From UBA7672 sp965279085 (lineage in GTDB: Bacteria; Pseudomonadota; Alphaproteobacteria; Caulobacterales; Hyphomonadaceae), in assembly GCA_965279085.1 (NCBI GenBank), contig OZ257149.1, positions 3,534,001 to 3,598,000 on the forward strand: 64,000 nt of DNA. The letters are read 5' to 3'. Below are positions 17,940 through 26,679 of the stretch, piece by piece. How positions within the stretch are numbered: the stretch's first letter is position 1; every line of letters begins with the position of its first letter. Both the position numbers and the translations under genes were made by a program. The notes beneath the pieces were generated by a model. It saw only the letters and a program-made list of their open reading frames with translations, was not told the DNA's origin and did no database searches.

Positions 17940-18904
17940 CCGCGATCCAGCCACGCCTTGATGACGTGGTGGGCGATGGCGAAGCGGGGCGGGGCGAAGG
18001 CTTCGGGGTTCGTGCCCGCCATCATCGATGCGGTCTCGGCGCGCGTGAACCAGCGCGCGGTTTCGAGTTCCGACTCGTCGACCTTGATCTCCCCCTCATC
18101 GGCCTCAAGGATCAGGCCGACCATAAGCGAGGATGGGAACGGCCAGGGCTGGCAGAAGAGATAGTCCGAGCGTGTCGTGCAGCGGACCCCGGCTTCCTCG
18201 AAGATCTCGCGGGCGGCTGCCTGTTCGAGCGTTTCGCCCGGCTCGACGAAGCCGGCGAGGCAGGACCAGAAGCCGGGACGCCACGCCTTCTGGCGGCCGA
18301 GCAGGCATTTGTCGCCGCGCACGGCGAGCATGATGGCGACGGGGTCGACACGCGGGAAATGCTCCGTGCCGCAATCGTCGCATTTGCGCTTCCAGCCGGC
18401 TTCCAGGATCGTGGTGCGTGCGCCGCAGTTGGCGCAGAAGCCATGGCGGCGATGCCATTCGAAGAGGGCGCGGGCTGTGGCGGCCGCGCCGCCGTTGAAG
18501 GCGTCGAAGGCCGAAGCCGCCGCGCGGAAATCGTCGAACACGCCGAGGCCGGCGATGGGCGAGGAGTCGAGACTGAAGGAGGCCGGCATATCGAGGGCGA
18601 AGACGGGCGAGCCCTTCACCGTCTCGCCGAGAAACACACGCGTTGCTTTCGGAGACAGCATCCCTGCCTGGCCCCCGAGCCAGAGCAGCGGCCGTCCCGG
18701 CGGCAACGCGGCGCCTATCTGGGAAGGCGCTGCGGCCGGCGCCGATCCCTCGACCAGCAGCAGGCCCTCGCGCATCAGCAGGACGCGCGCCTTGTCGGAA
18801 TTGAACGCCGCGTCCAGCCAGGCCGGGTCGCGGCGATGGTGCGCAGCGCGGTCCAGCCCCGCGGGGACCAGCGGGATTTCAGCGGCAGCCTTGGAAAGTG
18901 GCAC
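17936..18904 (-). CDS. nudC: NADH pyrophosphatase / RNA decapping hydrolase NudC
   Basis: Nudix hydrolase that cleaves NAD(H) and removes NAD caps from RNA. It has 322 aa. A zinc ribbon is formed by Cys157, Cys160, Cys175 and Cys178. The Nudix box runs about 218-240 (GFVEPGETLE... REIFEEAGV), and the NudC-specific motif QPWPFPSS (QPWPFPxS) follows. An N-terminal domain (1-140) is as in other NudC proteins. It is 4 bp upstream of nothing else on its strand except the TIR gene, whose stop at 18909 lies just before the nudC start, so the two may form an operon. Confidence 0.96.
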   Translation of the reverse strand: MPLSKAAAEIPLVPAGLDRAAHHRRDPAWLDAAFNSDKARVLLMREGLLLVEGSAPAAAPSQIGAALPPGRPLLWLGGQAGMLSPKATRVFLGETVKGSPVFALDMPASFSLDSSPIAGLGVFDDFRAAASAFDAFNGGAAATARALFEWHRRHGFCANCGARTTILEAGWKRKCDDCGTEHFPRVDPVAIMLAVRGDKCLLGRQKAWRPGFWSCLAGFVEPGETLEQAAAREIFEEAGVRCTTRSDYLFCQPWPFPSSLMVGLILEADEGEIKVDESELETARWFTRAETASMMAGTNPEAFAPPRFAIAHHVIKAWLDRG

Positions 18905-18908
18905 GGTA

Positions 18909-19982
18909 TCAGAGCTTCTTTATGTTCGACCTGAAGCTGCGTATCGCACGTTGTCCGGCAAGGACGCCATAGATGGCGAAGGCGACCAGCGAGAACGCCC
19001 CCCAGAGCAGTCCGAACATCCTCAGGAAGTTCATGAAATCCGCGCCTTGCAGGTAGCCCTTGTCGAGGCCGCTGAGCATGATGCCAGCGCCCGCAACGAA
19101 GAACATGGCCGACGTGGCGAGGTATTTCAGGAAGGCGTCCAGCACGGCGCGGCGTCGCAGGTAATAGCGGACGGGGAAGACGATCGCACCGTAGAGGCCC
19201 GCGAAGGCGAGGCAGTACATCGCGATGATAGCAACGCCGCGATCCAGCGTGTCTGGCGTGTACTGGCCGGCGGTGGTGACCAGCTGCCATGCCGCGATGC
19301 CGATCCAGGCCGGGATGAGAATCGCGAGATCGATCCAGCGGAATGGCGGCACATCGGACAGCTTCCGGATCGGCTTGCCGCCATCGCCGACGCGGCCGAC
19401 ATAGTCGCCTGCCTGGCTCGGCGCGACGCGCTTGGGATCGACGGCCTCGTGGATCATGTCGCCGATGGCGTCGTCGAGCTTCTGTTCTTTTTCTTCGAGC
19501 GTCTCGTCATTGGCGGCGCGCGCCTGTGGCGCGGGCGCGGGCTGGAGGCCCGGGGCGGGGCGAGCGCTGGCAGGGGCAGGTGCGCCCTTGCCCGCCAGCA
19601 GGGCGAGGTGTTCGACCAGCTCGTCCATGTGCGCCGTCGGATCGGGGAACACCTGGATCCAGTTGCGGTCGGCGAGTTCGTAGAGATAGGCGCCGCGCGG
19701 TTGCGTGTTCTCGATCAGGATCGGAACGACCGGCTTCGCCAGCGTGTCGGCGACGGCCAGTTCTTTCTTCAGCTGGCGGGAGGAGTTGCACTCCTCCGAG
19801 AAGAAGATGACGAGCATGCCGGAATTGGTGAGAGCGTCGACGATGGTCTCGCGCCAGTCCGCGCCGCCTTCAATATCGGCGTCATACCAGACGGTGACGC
19901 CCCGGGCTTCGAGACGGCGCACGACAGCGGCGACCAGTTCGCGGTCGGAACGGCGATAGCTGACGAAAATGTCGTACTTCAT
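18909..19982 (-). CDS. TIR-domain protein with four C-terminal membrane helices
   Basis: 357 aa. Residues 1-125 form a TIR domain: MKYDIFVSYRRSD (beta A/box 1), VWYDADIEGG, VIFFSEECNSSRQLKKEL with Glu74 at the place of the catalytic Glu of TIR NADases, and VPILIE. A Pro/Ala-rich linker (about 130-160) and an acidic helix (EEKEQKLDDAI) lead to four predicted membrane helices (about 215-235, 248-275, 285-308, 315-340). ATG 19982 starts exactly at the TIR domain; a GTG 12 bp upstream is possible. It is likely co-transcribed with nudC, which hydrolyses NAD. Whether it is a defence NADase or a signalling scaffold is unknown. Confidence 0.85.
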   Translation of the reverse strand: MKYDIFVSYRRSDRELVAAVVRRLEARGVTVWYDADIEGGADWRETIVDALTNSGMLVIFFSEECNSSRQLKKELAVADTLAKPVVPILIENTQPRGAYLYELADRNWIQVFPDPTAHMDELVEHLALLAGKGAPAPASARPAPGLQPAPAPQARAANDETLEEKEQKLDDAIGDMIHEAVDPKRVAPSQAGDYVGRVGDGGKPIRKLSDVPPFRWIDLAILIPAWIGIAAWQLVTTAGQYTPDTLDRGVAIIAMYCLAFAGLYGAIVFPVRYYLRRRAVLDAFLKYLATSAMFFVAGAGIMLSGLDKGYLQGADFMNFLRMFGLLWGAFSLVAFAIYGVLAGQRAIRSFRSNIKKL

Positions 19983-20141
19983 GCCTGCGACCACATGGCT
20001 TGCGGCCGCCGTAAACCATCAGGGAAGCCCCGTGGGAAGGGGTCGTCACGGATTACGGACGCTGTCGGCACTGCTGAAACCCCCACGACTCAGTCACCGT
20101 GAATCATTGCAGGCGGTGGCCCGCCCTCCTATAACCTAGAT

Positions 20142-20233
20142 GCAGGTTGGTTGCGGGCGAGCGGTTCGCCAACCCGGTCAGGTCCGGAAGGAAGCAGCCG
20201 TAACGAGTTTAGCTTGGGTCGTGACCAGCCTGC
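20142..20233 (+). ncRNA. ffs: Signal recognition particle RNA (4.5S type)
   Basis: RNA of the SRP, which binds Ffh for co-translational membrane targeting. The universally conserved apical region is present: GTCAGGTCCGGAAGGAAGCA (20177-20196), with the GGAA tetraloop. The ends pair: GCAGGTTGG (20142-20150) with CCAGCCTGC (20225-20233). The size of about 92 nt fits the short bacterial type. Its place directly before dnaX is the common alphaproteobacterial order. Confidence 0.92.
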
Positions 20234-20319
20234 GCCTTCCCCCTTGGCTCCACAGCTGAAATTGCCGCTGGCACAGGCGCCAGTTGGCGTAATCCCTGTC
20301 GATGCGCCATATAGGGGAC

Positions 20320-22185
20320 ATGGCCAGTAAGAAGCCTCCAAAACCGCCCGAAGACGGGCTGGAAGACGATGTTGCGGAACCTCGCGACACGATGACGGCG
20401 TCGATGTTCGGGGACGATGTACCGTCCGGTAATTCTGGCGGTCCGCCGGCCTATCAGGTGCTGGCGCGCAAATACCGCCCGACGCGGTTTGAGGATCTTG
20501 TCGGCCAGGAAGCGATGGTCCGGACGCTGACCAACGCGTTCAAGACCGGGCGGATCGCCCATGCCTTCATGCTGACCGGCGTGCGCGGGGTGGGGAAGAC
20601 CACGACGGCGCGCCTGCTGGCGCGGGCGCTGAATTACGAAACAAAGGATGTTCACCAGCCGTCGATGAAGCTGGATCCGCCGGGCGTGCATTGTGCGTCG
20701 ATCATGGCGGGGACGCATCCGGACGTGCTCGAGCTGGATGCGGCGTCGCACACGGGCGTGTCGGACATGCGCGACCTGCTGGACGGCGCGCGGTATGCGC
20801 CGGTGAGCGCGCGCTACAAGGTCTATGTGATCGACGAAGTTCACATGCTATCGACGGCGGCGTTCAACGCGCTGCTGAAGACGCTGGAAGAACCGCCGCC
20901 GCACGTGAAGTTCATTTTCGCGACGACCGAAATCCGCAAGGTGCCTGTGACGGTGCTGTCGCGGTGCCAGCGGTTTAACCTGCAGCGGTTCTCGACGGAG
21001 CAGCTGGCGGCGCATCTGGCGAACATCACCGCCAAGGAAGGCGCGAAGGTTTCGATCGAGGCGCTGGCGCTGATCGCGCGGGCGGCGGAGGGATCGGCGC
21101 GCGATGGCCTGTCCATTCTCGACCAGGCGATCGTGCAGGGCGAGGGCGGCGAGGTGTCGGCCGAACAGCTGCGCGACATGCTGGGCCTGGCGGATCGCTC
21201 GCGCGTGCTCGACCTGATGGAGAAGGTCATTACCGGCGACCACAAGGCGGCCCTGAACGAGGCGGCGGCGTTGCTGGATCAGGGCGCGGATGCGCCGGTG
21301 CTGATCAAGGATCTGATGGATGCGGTGGTCGAGATTTCGCGCGCGCAGGCTTTGAAGGAGGCCTACGCCTTCACCGGCCCGCAGGACTGGGCCAGACGCA
21401 CGAAGGCGATGGCGGAGCAGCTGTCGCCGGCGCAGTCGGCGCGGATGTGGCGTCTGCTGCTGCAGGGTTTCGAGGATTGCGCGCGGGCGCCCGATCCGGG
21501 CGCGGCTGCGCAGATGGTGGTGCTGAGGCTGGCCGCCGCCGCGAGCTTGCCGTCGCCGGAAGACGCGATGAAGCTGCTCGCGGGCGGGGCCGCTGTGCCG
21601 CCCCCAAAGTCCCAGCCTGAGCGCGGGCGTGAGCCTGCGCGGGTCGAGGCGCCAACTGCGTCCGTAGCTCCCGCGCATGACGACGAGCAGCACGAGGGCG
21701 TGCGCCTGTCGTCGCTGCGCGAAATCATCTCGGAGCTGGAAGCGCGGCGAGAGATCGCGCTGAAATACGACATCGAGAAATTCGTGCGGCCGGCCGAGAT
21801 CGATTTCGGCCACTTCCGCTATTCCGCCGCGCCGAGCACGCCGCACAATCTTTCGCAGCGCATCAAGGACTGGCTGGAAGACGTTAGCGGCGTCGAATGG
21901 GACGTGCAGCAATCGACCGATGGCGCCGCCGAAAGCACGCAGGAGCGCAGGCGCCGCCGTGGCAGCGAGAAGCTGCAGGCCGCGGAAGCGCATCCGCGTG
22001 TGGCGGAAGCGCTTCGCCTTTTCCCTGGCGCCAAGGTTTTGCGGGTTGAGGATCCCGCTGAGCAGGCGGACGAGATGGACGATGCGCCGGCGCCAGTCGC
22101 AGCCAATGTGATCCATGTCGACTTCGGCCACCGCGAACGGCTCGACGAAGACATTCCCGACCCCGAAGAGCGCGAGGACGACTGA
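20320..22185 (+). CDS. dnaX: DNA polymerase III subunit gamma/tau
   Basis: Clamp-loader ATPase of the replicative polymerase, 621 aa from the ATG at 20320 (AGGGGA just upstream; an ATG at 20302 would add six residues). Walker A GVRGVGKTT is at 88-96 and Walker B IDEVHML follows, then TLEEPPPHVKFIFATTE and sensor SRCQRF. Of the usual four zinc-binding cysteines only Cys125 remains, in GVHCASIM. The C-terminal half (from about 415) is low-complexity then a tau-like domain that binds the polymerase core. It overlaps ybaB by ATGA-type junction. Confidence 0.96.
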   Translation: MASKKPPKPPEDGLEDDVAEPRDTMTASMFGDDVPSGNSGGPPAYQVLARKYRPTRFEDLVGQEAMVRTLTNAFKTGRIAHAFMLTGVRGVGKTTTARLLARALNYETKDVHQPSMKLDPPGVHCASIMAGTHPDVLELDAASHTGVSDMRDLLDGARYAPVSARYKVYVIDEVHMLSTAAFNALLKTLEEPPPHVKFIFATTEIRKVPVTVLSRCQRFNLQRFSTEQLAAHLANITAKEGAKVSIEALALIARAAEGSARDGLSILDQAIVQGEGGEVSAEQLRDMLGLADRSRVLDLMEKVITGDHKAALNEAAALLDQGADAPVLIKDLMDAVVEISRAQALKEAYAFTGPQDWARRTKAMAEQLSPAQSARMWRLLLQGFEDCARAPDPGAAAQMVVLRLAAAASLPSPEDAMKLLAGGAAVPPPKSQPERGREPARVEAPTASVAPAHDDEQHEGVRLSSLREIISELEARREIALKYDIEKFVRPAEIDFGHFRYSAAPSTPHNLSQRIKDWLEDVSGVEWDVQQSTDGAAESTQERRRRRGSEKLQAAEAHPRVAEALRLFPGAKVLRVEDPAEQADEMDDAPAPVAANVIHVDFGHRERLDEDIPDPEEREDD

Positions 22186-22511
22186 TGAAAGACCTGTCCG
22201 ATATCATGCGCCAGGCGCAGCAGATGCAGCAGCGCCTGCAGGAAGCGCAGGCGGAGATGGACGAGATCACCGCCGAAGGCTCGTCGGGCGCGGGCATGGT
22301 GAAACTGACGTTGAAGGGCAAGGGCGAGCTTCACGCGCTTACGATCGATCCGTCCCTGCTGACGCCGGGCGACAAGGAGATGGTCGAGGACCTCGTGAAG
22401 GCGGCGCACTCCGACGCACGCCGAAAGCTGGACGACGCAATGGCCGAGGCGATGAAGCAGGCGACCGGTGGGCTGGGCGGCATGCTGCCCGGCTTCAAGC
22501 TGCCGTTCTGA
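22185..22511 (+). CDS. ybaB: YbaB/EbfC nucleoid-associated protein
   Basis: Small dimeric DNA-binding protein of 108 aa. The N-terminal helix is Gln/Met-rich (MRQAQQMQQRLQEAQ), followed by VKLTLKGKGELHALTIDPSLL and a C-terminal helix ending in Gly/Met-rich GGLGGMLPGF, all typical of the family. The ATG overlaps the dnaX TGA. In most relatives recR follows; here it does not. Confidence 0.95.
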   Translation: MKDLSDIMRQAQQMQQRLQEAQAEMDEITAEGSSGAGMVKLTLKGKGELHALTIDPSLLTPGDKEMVEDLVKAAHSDARRKLDDAMAEAMKQATGGLGGMLPGFKLPF

Positions 22512-22518
22512 GGAACGC

Positions 22519-22815
22519 ATGACGCGAGCCGAATGGATCAAGCACGCGCTCGTCTTCGTGGCGGCGGTTTTCCTGGTCTGGCTGTCGGGCGTCACGCCCG
22601 TGCTGGTCAATGACCCTGAAGCCTTCGCTACGCTCGCGACGCCGACAGTTGGCGGGCTGATCGCGGCGTGGCCGATCTACATCGCCATCGCGATCTGCCA
22701 GGCGCTGACGTTCCACTATGTGAAGAAATGGACGACGCCGATCTTCCTCACAGGCGTGTTCGTTCTCGGCGCGCTGTTCGCGTGGCGATACTGGACGGCG
22801 ATGACGCCTGCCTAG
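22519..22815 (+). CDS. Small three-helix membrane protein, unknown function
   Basis: Unrecognised 98-aa protein with three predicted membrane helices (about 8-25, 43-62, 72-91). ATG 22519 lies 7 bp after the ybaB stop, with AGGAA upstream, so it is in the dnaX-ybaB operon. The place is where recR normally stands. Its stop overlaps the end of the opposite-strand gene by 4 bp. Confidence 0.72.
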   Translation: MTRAEWIKHALVFVAAVFLVWLSGVTPVLVNDPEAFATLATPTVGGLIAAWPIYIAIAICQALTFHYVKKWTTPIFLTGVFVLGALFAWRYWTAMTPA

Positions 22816-23123
22816 GCTGACGGCGGCTCACGTTTCTTGAGCGCGGCCGAGCCCTCGACCTTCGGCATCTTCGTGGGCGAGACGTGTTCGCTCGCCGAGG
22901 CCTTCTTCTTCAGCGCGGGGCGCATGCGCCGATAGATGCGGTGGGCCAGCACGAGGAACAGCAGGGCCGCGCCGCCGAAGAATATCCACGGCATGTAGGT
23001 CGGGTTCATGGCGATATCGCCGATGAAATTTAGCCCGCCGGGAATGAGGCCGAGAACTAGCAGGATCACCGGCACGGCGACGCCGACGACGATCAACGCG
23101 ATTTCTCCGGGCTTCATCTCCAT
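22812..23123 (-). CDS. Two-helix membrane protein, unknown function
   Basis: Unrecognised 103-aa protein. Two membrane helices (about 6-27 and 44-62) are followed by a Lys/Arg-rich cytoplasmic tail (RRMRPALKKKASASEH). It is convergent with the preceding small membrane protein and lies upstream of no clear partner. Confidence 0.65.
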   Translation of the reverse strand: MEMKPGEIALIVVGVAVPVILLVLGLIPGGLNFIGDIAMNPTYMPWIFFGGAALLFLVLAHRIYRRMRPALKKKASASEHVSPTKMPKVEGSAALKKREPPSA

Positions 23124-23167
23124 GCCAGCCGTCTAGCACAACTGGCGGCCGATTTCACAAGCGCCGG

Positions 23168-25168
23168 TTACTTCGCCGCGGACAGATGCTTTTCGAGGAA
23201 TTCCGCTTCCCGCCGCGAATAGAACAGCCGGTTCTTCAGCTTGCGCCAGCCATGGCCTTCGTCCGGAATGCGGATGAACTCCGCCTCCACGCCATTCTTG
23301 CGCAGCGTCGTCACCATCACCTCCGTCTCGGAGATATCGATGCGCGGGTCCATTACGCCGTGCGAGTAGAGCATCGGCACGCGGATCTTGTCGGCAATGC
23401 TCATGGGCGAGATCTCGGTGTAGAATTTCTTCCACTCCGGATCGGCGATGTCGCCGAACTCGATCTTGTCCGAAGCCTTGAGGCCCGGCGAGGCGACTTC
23501 CAGCGCCGTTACCCAGTTGCCCACGCCGAACAGCGACACGCCCGCCTTGAACGCATCCGGATAGGCGCTGGTCACCGCGTTGACCATGTAGCCGCCATAC
23601 GATCCACCCACCACCGCCGCGCGATCCGCATCCACCCGTCCGTCCGCCTTCAGGAAAGCCAGCATGTCGACAAGGTCACGCACGCTGTCGAGCCGCTTCT
23701 TCTGGTCGTCCAGCGTCGCATACGTCCGGCCCAGCCCTGTCGACCCGCGCACGTTCGGCGAGAACACGGCAATCCCGCGATCGACATAATACTGCGCAAT
23801 GGCGTCGAAGTTGGCCATGCTCATGCCGCTCGGCCCGCCGTGCACGTCGAACAGCACAGGCGGCTTGCCGCCACCCTTCACCGACGCCGCATCAGGCAGG
23901 TAGAGCAGCCCGTGCAGCTCCACCCCGTCCTGCGCCTTCATCCGCACCGATAGCGGCTTCACCAGCCGCTTCGGATCAAGCCCCGCAAGGCTGCTCGCGA
24001 ACGCCTTGTTCGTCTTGCCCGTCGCAAGGTCCAGCACCACGACATCCCCTGGCGTCGCGTAATCGCTAGCATTGATCGCCATCTTCGCGCTGCCCGTGTC
24101 GCACGACTGGCTGAACACGCCATCGGGCAGCGGCGGCAGCGCCACCGCCTTCTTCGATGCACGCTCCTCGATGTGCAGCTTGAAGAACCCGTTCTCATTG
24201 GTCGACCACGCGAGCCATTTCCCGCCCGGCCCGCACAGGCTCACATTCTGGATGTCGAACGGCGCTTCCTTGACGACGCTCACCTGTCCCGACGCCATGT
24301 CGAAATACGACAGCGCCGCGAACTCGCGCCCTTCATTGCTGGCGAAGTAGAAGCCCTTGCCATCCGGCGTCCACACGAAGCCGCCATCGCGATGGTTGGC
24401 GCGCTGGTCCGGCGCTGCGATGGTCGTCAGCTTCTTGCCCGGAATATCGAGCAGCATCAGCTTGTCCGAATCCTCGCCTACGCCCTCCACCACGACAGCG
24501 GATTTTCCATCCGGCGACACGGACTGCACGTAGGTTCCCAGATGCCCCTGCGCCAGCAGGATGGGCGGTCCTTCGGGCGAGGCCATGTAGATGTCGAAGT
24601 CCGACCCGTTCCGCTCCGGCGACGCATAGAGCAGCGACTGCCCGTCCGGCATGAAGCCGCCGAACGCGCGGAAGCCGCCTTCCTTCGCCGCGATCAGTTC
24701 CTGTTCAATCCCGCCATCGAGCGAGACGAGGTTGTAGCTCTCCTGCTCGTTGCCGTTGTTGTCCGCGCCATAGAGGATCGAGGTCGAATCCGGCGACCAT
24801 TCGAAGAAAGTAATTCCGTTGCCGAATGTCAGCTGCCGCGGCTGCCCGCCCTCGGCGGCAACGACCCACAACTGCGGCAGGCCCGTCACCCGCCAGTGGA
24901 ACGCAACATTCTTCCCGTCCGGCGAAATCTCTGCGCCGGACGCGCCCATCGCCAGCACATAGCGCGCAACGTCCGACGGATCATCGCCCGCGCGCCCCAC
25001 CGTCAGCGGCTCATCCTTCGGCTCGATCGCCGCAATCGACATGTCCGCGCCCTTGGCCCCACCATAGGTCGCCGACGTCCCATCCGTATTCGCCGCAGTC
25101 GCCGGCGCCTGCGCGCCACAGGCGGCCAGCGCGGAAACCGATGCAAGCAAAAGGGCAAGGCGGATCAT
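23168..25168 (-). CDS. S9 (prolyl oligopeptidase-family) peptidase, lipoprotein
   Basis: Exported serine peptidase of 666 aa, related to dipeptidyl/acylaminoacyl peptidases. The signal peptide ends at lipobox ALAAC (Cys17). A beta-propeller of WD40/TolB-like repeats (SPDG, TPDG units) covers about residues 65-400. The alpha/beta-hydrolase domain has nucleophile Ser523 in GGSYGG, Asp607 in MDPRI and His639 in DEGHG. ATG 25168 has GGGGAG upstream; longer in-frame extension toward 26209 overlaps fmt and is rejected. Likely cuts peptides in the periplasm. Confidence 0.93.
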   Translation of the reverse strand: MIRLALLLASVSALAACGAQAPATAANTDGTSATYGGAKGADMSIAAIEPKDEPLTVGRAGDDPSDVARYVLAMGASGAEISPDGKNVAFHWRVTGLPQLWVVAAEGGQPRQLTFGNGITFFEWSPDSTSILYGADNNGNEQESYNLVSLDGGIEQELIAAKEGGFRAFGGFMPDGQSLLYASPERNGSDFDIYMASPEGPPILLAQGHLGTYVQSVSPDGKSAVVVEGVGEDSDKLMLLDIPGKKLTTIAAPDQRANHRDGGFVWTPDGKGFYFASNEGREFAALSYFDMASGQVSVVKEAPFDIQNVSLCGPGGKWLAWSTNENGFFKLHIEERASKKAVALPPLPDGVFSQSCDTGSAKMAINASDYATPGDVVVLDLATGKTNKAFASSLAGLDPKRLVKPLSVRMKAQDGVELHGLLYLPDAASVKGGGKPPVLFDVHGGPSGMSMANFDAIAQYYVDRGIAVFSPNVRGSTGLGRTYATLDDQKKRLDSVRDLVDMLAFLKADGRVDADRAAVVGGSYGGYMVNAVTSAYPDAFKAGVSLFGVGNWVTALEVASPGLKASDKIEFGDIADPEWKKFYTEISPMSIADKIRVPMLYSHGVMDPRIDISETEVMVTTLRKNGVEAEFIRIPDEGHGWRKLKNRLFYSRREAEFLEKHLSAAK

Positions 25169-25261
25169 GGGCAACTCCCCGGAAAGCCACGCCACGCTAG
25201 CGTTTTCCAATGCCGTGACCAGAGGTTTCGGCCCGGCCACAACTTGGCTAGAAGGGCGGCC

Positions 25262-26182
25262 ATGTCCCTCCGCCTCGCCTTCATGGGTTCGCCCAATTTC
25301 GCCGTGCCGACGCTGGAAGCCGTCATTTCCGCGGGCCACGACGTCGTGTGCGTCTACTCCCAGCCTCCGCGCCGCGCCGGGCGGGGCAAGCAGCTGACGA
25401 AGACGGATGTGCACGAGGCGGCCGAGCGGCATGGCATCGAGGTGCGGACGCCGGAGAACTTCCGGGGGGCGGAGGACAGGCAGGCGTTCGCTGACCTGAA
25501 ACTGGATGTGGCCGTGGTGGTCGCCTACGGCCTGCTGCTGCCCAAGCCGATCCTCGATGCGCCTCGGCTGGGTTGCTACAACATACATGGCTCCATCCTG
25601 CCGCGCTGGCGCGGGGCCGCGCCGATCCATCGTGCGGTGATGGCGGGCGACACGGTCACCGGCGTTCAGGTGATGAAGATGGATGTGGGGCTGGATACGG
25701 GTCCCGTGATGCTGACGGCGACAACGCCGATCAGCGAGGCCGACACAACGGGCGATGTGCATGACCGGCTGTCGGCACTCGGTGCTGCGCTGATGGTCGA
25801 GGGGCTGGCCAAGCTGGAGGCAGGGCCGGTGACGCTGCATCCGCAGACCGAGGAAGGCGTGACCATCGCCGCCAAGGTCTCGCCCGCCGAGGCGCGTATC
25901 GACTGGAAGAAGACTGGGCACGAAGTCGCCTGCCACATTCGCGGGCTGTCGCCTTTTCCAGGGGCGTGGTTCGAGCTCGATGGCCAGCGCATCAAGATTT
26001 TGCACGCGACCGCGGAATGGGGTTCCGGCGAGGTGGGTGAGGCGTTGAACGATGAGCTGCTGATCGCCTGTGGCGAGGACGCCGTGCGGCTGACCCGCTT
26101 GCAGAGAGCAGGGAAGGGGCAGATGACTGCTGAGGAATTCCAGCGCGGGGCGCGCATCGGCCGGGGCCGGAGACTGGCATGA
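25262..26182 (+). CDS. fmt: Methionyl-tRNA formyltransferase
   Basis: Formylates initiator Met-tRNA, 306 aa. The Rossmann-like N-terminus reads MSLRLAFMGSPNFAVPTLEA; the catalytic signature region contains NIHGSILPRWRGAAPIHRA, where the usual SLLPRWRG has Ile for the first Leu. The C-terminal tRNA-binding domain begins near residue 205. Peptide deformylase (def), the common upstream partner, is not adjacent. The stop overlaps a GNAT gene (ATGA), with truA next. Confidence 0.96.
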   Translation: MSLRLAFMGSPNFAVPTLEAVISAGHDVVCVYSQPPRRAGRGKQLTKTDVHEAAERHGIEVRTPENFRGAEDRQAFADLKLDVAVVVAYGLLLPKPILDAPRLGCYNIHGSILPRWRGAAPIHRAVMAGDTVTGVQVMKMDVGLDTGPVMLTATTPISEADTTGDVHDRLSALGAALMVEGLAKLEAGPVTLHPQTEEGVTIAAKVSPAEARIDWKKTGHEVACHIRGLSPFPGAWFELDGQRIKILHATAEWGSGEVGEALNDELLIACGEDAVRLTRLQRAGKGQMTAEEFQRGARIGRGRRLA

Positions 26183-26679
26183 GCGAAAAGACGTTCCGCA
26201 TCGCGACACAGGCCGACAAGGCCGCCATCGCCGATCTCAACACGCGTGCGTTCAATCAGCCGGACGAGGCGAAGATCGTCGAACAGCTGGAGAAGGATGG
26301 CGACGTCCTCCTGCAGATTGTCGCGGAGATGGATGCGCAGATCGTCGGCCACATCCTGTTCTACCGGATGGGCGTGCTGGGGAAACTCGGCGGCGCGGGC
26401 CTCGGGCCGATGAGCGTCGATCCATGGGTGCAGCGCGAGGGTATCGGCTCCCGGCTGGTCATGGGCGGGCTCACCGCGCTGAAGGAAGCCGGCGTGCCGA
26501 TCGTCTTCGTACTCGGGCATGAAAATTACTACCCGCGTTTCGGCTTTTCGGTGAAGGAGACCGAGGAGTTCGAGACGCCGCTGAAGGGACCGCATTTCAT
26601 GGCGGTGCGCATGCGCTTCGGGCCGCCGATGTCCGGCAAGCTGATCTTCCCCGACGCCTTCGGGGTTCCCGTTGCCTAG
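26179..26679 (+). CDS. GNAT-family N-acetyltransferase (YhbS-like)
   Basis: Predicted acetyltransferase of 166 aa similar to YhbS. It has the acetyl-CoA loop in VDPWVQREGIGSRLV (Q/R-x-x-G-I-G-S-R) and the conserved VFVLGHENYYPRFGF with the Tyr/Phe-rich segment common to the YhbS group. It overlaps fmt by 4 bp and truA by 8 bp, so the three are one operon. The substrate is unknown. Confidence 0.88.
   Translation: MSEKTFRIATQADKAAIADLNTRAFNQPDEAKIVEQLEKDGDVLLQIVAEMDAQIVGHILFYRMGVLGKLGGAGLGPMSVDPWVQREGIGSRLVMGGLTALKEAGVPIVFVLGHENYYPRFGFSVKETEEFETPLKGPHFMAVRMRFGPPMSGKLIFPDAFGVPVA

Noticed and set aside
18909..22815. Defence island around the TIR gene
   Set aside because: Neighbours are nudC, SRP RNA and dnaX; no helicase, nuclease, CRISPR or toxin genes.
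24173..25261. N-terminal extension of the fmt frame
   Set aside because: It is Arg/His-rich, antisense to the S9 peptidase, and fmt begins clearly at ATG 25262.
25169..26209. Upstream in-frame extension of the S9 peptidase
   Set aside because: It overlaps fmt on the other strand, and the lipoprotein signal starts at 25168.
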